Source: Bacteroidales bacterium (GTDB lineage Bacteria; Bacteroidota; Bacteroidia; Bacteroidales; VadinHA17). From it: 64,000 bases of DNA. Positions 63,629 through 64,000 of this stretch are shown piece after piece (the stretch's first letter is position 1; each line of letters begins with the position of its first letter). Under the pieces are notes generated by a model that saw only the letters and a list, made by a program, of their open reading frames with translations, had not been told where the DNA came from and did not search any database. Where the stretch lies: assembly GCA_016715075.1 (NCBI GenBank), contig JADKBK010000015.1, positions 82,832 through 146,831 on the forward strand. The letters are read 5' to 3'. Both the position numbers and the translations under genes were made by a program.

Positions 63629-64000
63629 AGAACGCTGCTATAATTAGTTTAGTATTTTGATACACTGATCAAAAAAGGCTCTGGGTTTACTTTATAGGAG
63701 AAAGGGGGTACTTACATACCTGTTGCAAAATATATTGCAATACTGCATTATATAATTCTTGAATAATGTTTAACTTTAATTCGATTGTGAAGGTAAGAAG
63801 TTGGGCATAAGCGTTATTAATATATGAATCAGTTAGTTGATTTAATATACTTATGTGACTGACGGGGCGAAAGCATGAGTATCATTCAGGAGGAATTCCG
63901 GAATATCTGTCTGTGAATTTTTCAGAATAGGGATCAAACATAACATAATACGTCGTTTTTGGGACATTTAAGGAACAATTTGTAACGTAATAAGTGGAGT
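63629..64000. other. Window end, no gene recognised
   Basis: No coding region on either strand is convincing here. The TTGCAAAATATATTGCAA stretch (about 63722-63739) is a near-palindrome, and TAACTTTA near 63771 is close to a -7 box. The end may hold the start of a gene beyond the window. Confidence 0.25.

Overview
The window looks like chromosome from a member of the Bacteroidota, probably a free-living or sediment-type relative of the Bacteroidales/Marinilabiliales. The evidence is a SusC/SusD pair, a T9SS-type C-terminal sorting domain, DUF3078, FISUMP and PorT-like proteins, many lipoproteins, and promoters of the Bacteroidota type (TTTG, 19-22 nt, TAnnTTTG). I found no rRNA, tRNA, CRISPR array, phage or classical insertion sequence.

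Layout. 1-2000: start of a HerA-like ATPase (leftward), a DUF3078 protein and a frameshifted mscL. 1970-2310: REP-like palindromes, a MITE-like repeat and an operator-like inverted repeat. 2327-5513: a GH78 rhamnosidase and a DUF2141 protein. 5752-8199: a carotenoid/squalene-type pair (CrtI-like and CrtB-like). 8202-10827, leftward: a five-heme cytochrome c and a one-heme cytochrome/barrel protein. 10948-14926: photolyase, a DAK2-DegV fusion (FakA-FakB-like) and a DUF1295 membrane enzyme. 14942-20412: three secreted carbohydrate-active-type proteins. 20675-25464: mixed single genes (unknown secreted protein, URO-D family, pentapeptide repeat, glutamine amidotransferase, lipoprotein, NAD epimerase).

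25509-40113 is the most interesting part. A T9SS-exported cyanophycinase-family protease (S51) faces a nine-gene rightward operon: SusC, SusD, two PKD/YWTD-propeller lipoproteins, a second S51 cyanophycinase-type lipoprotein, a YfcC-family carboxylate/amino-acid carrier, isoaspartyl dipeptidase (IadA), an M14 carboxypeptidase and an N-succinylamino-acid-racemase-type enolase enzyme. I read this as a Sus-like utilisation locus for a polyamide, most likely cyanophycin (multi-L-arginyl-poly-L-aspartate) or other isoaspartyl peptides. The steps would be surface capture and cleavage, TonB-dependent uptake, periplasmic cleavage to beta-Asp-X dipeptides, inner-membrane import, and IadA hydrolysis to Asp and X.

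40285-49323: GH116-type, GH78 and tandem-propeller glycosidases. They are interrupted by an approximately 0.8 kb unit made of one DUF559 (Vsr-like) endonuclease gene inside three nested inverted repeats, which is a candidate minimal mobile element. 49358-53404: envelope and stress-type small proteins (DUF1508, OmpA, DUF937-like, BON-LysM) and a PiT phosphate transporter. 54130-62657: large FISUMP lipoproteins, an 18-repeat ankyrin protein with a zinc ribbon, a gene fragment, and a likely small RNA at about 59180-59275. 62922-63601: a frameshifted PorT-like barrel protein.

At least five genes (mscL, susC, GH116, the second GH78, PorT-like), and perhaps the photolyase 3' end, carry single-base-type frameshifts, several in homopolymers. 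This density suggests sequencing or assembly indels rather than real gene loss. All functions are inferred from reading the protein sequences; no database search was run.
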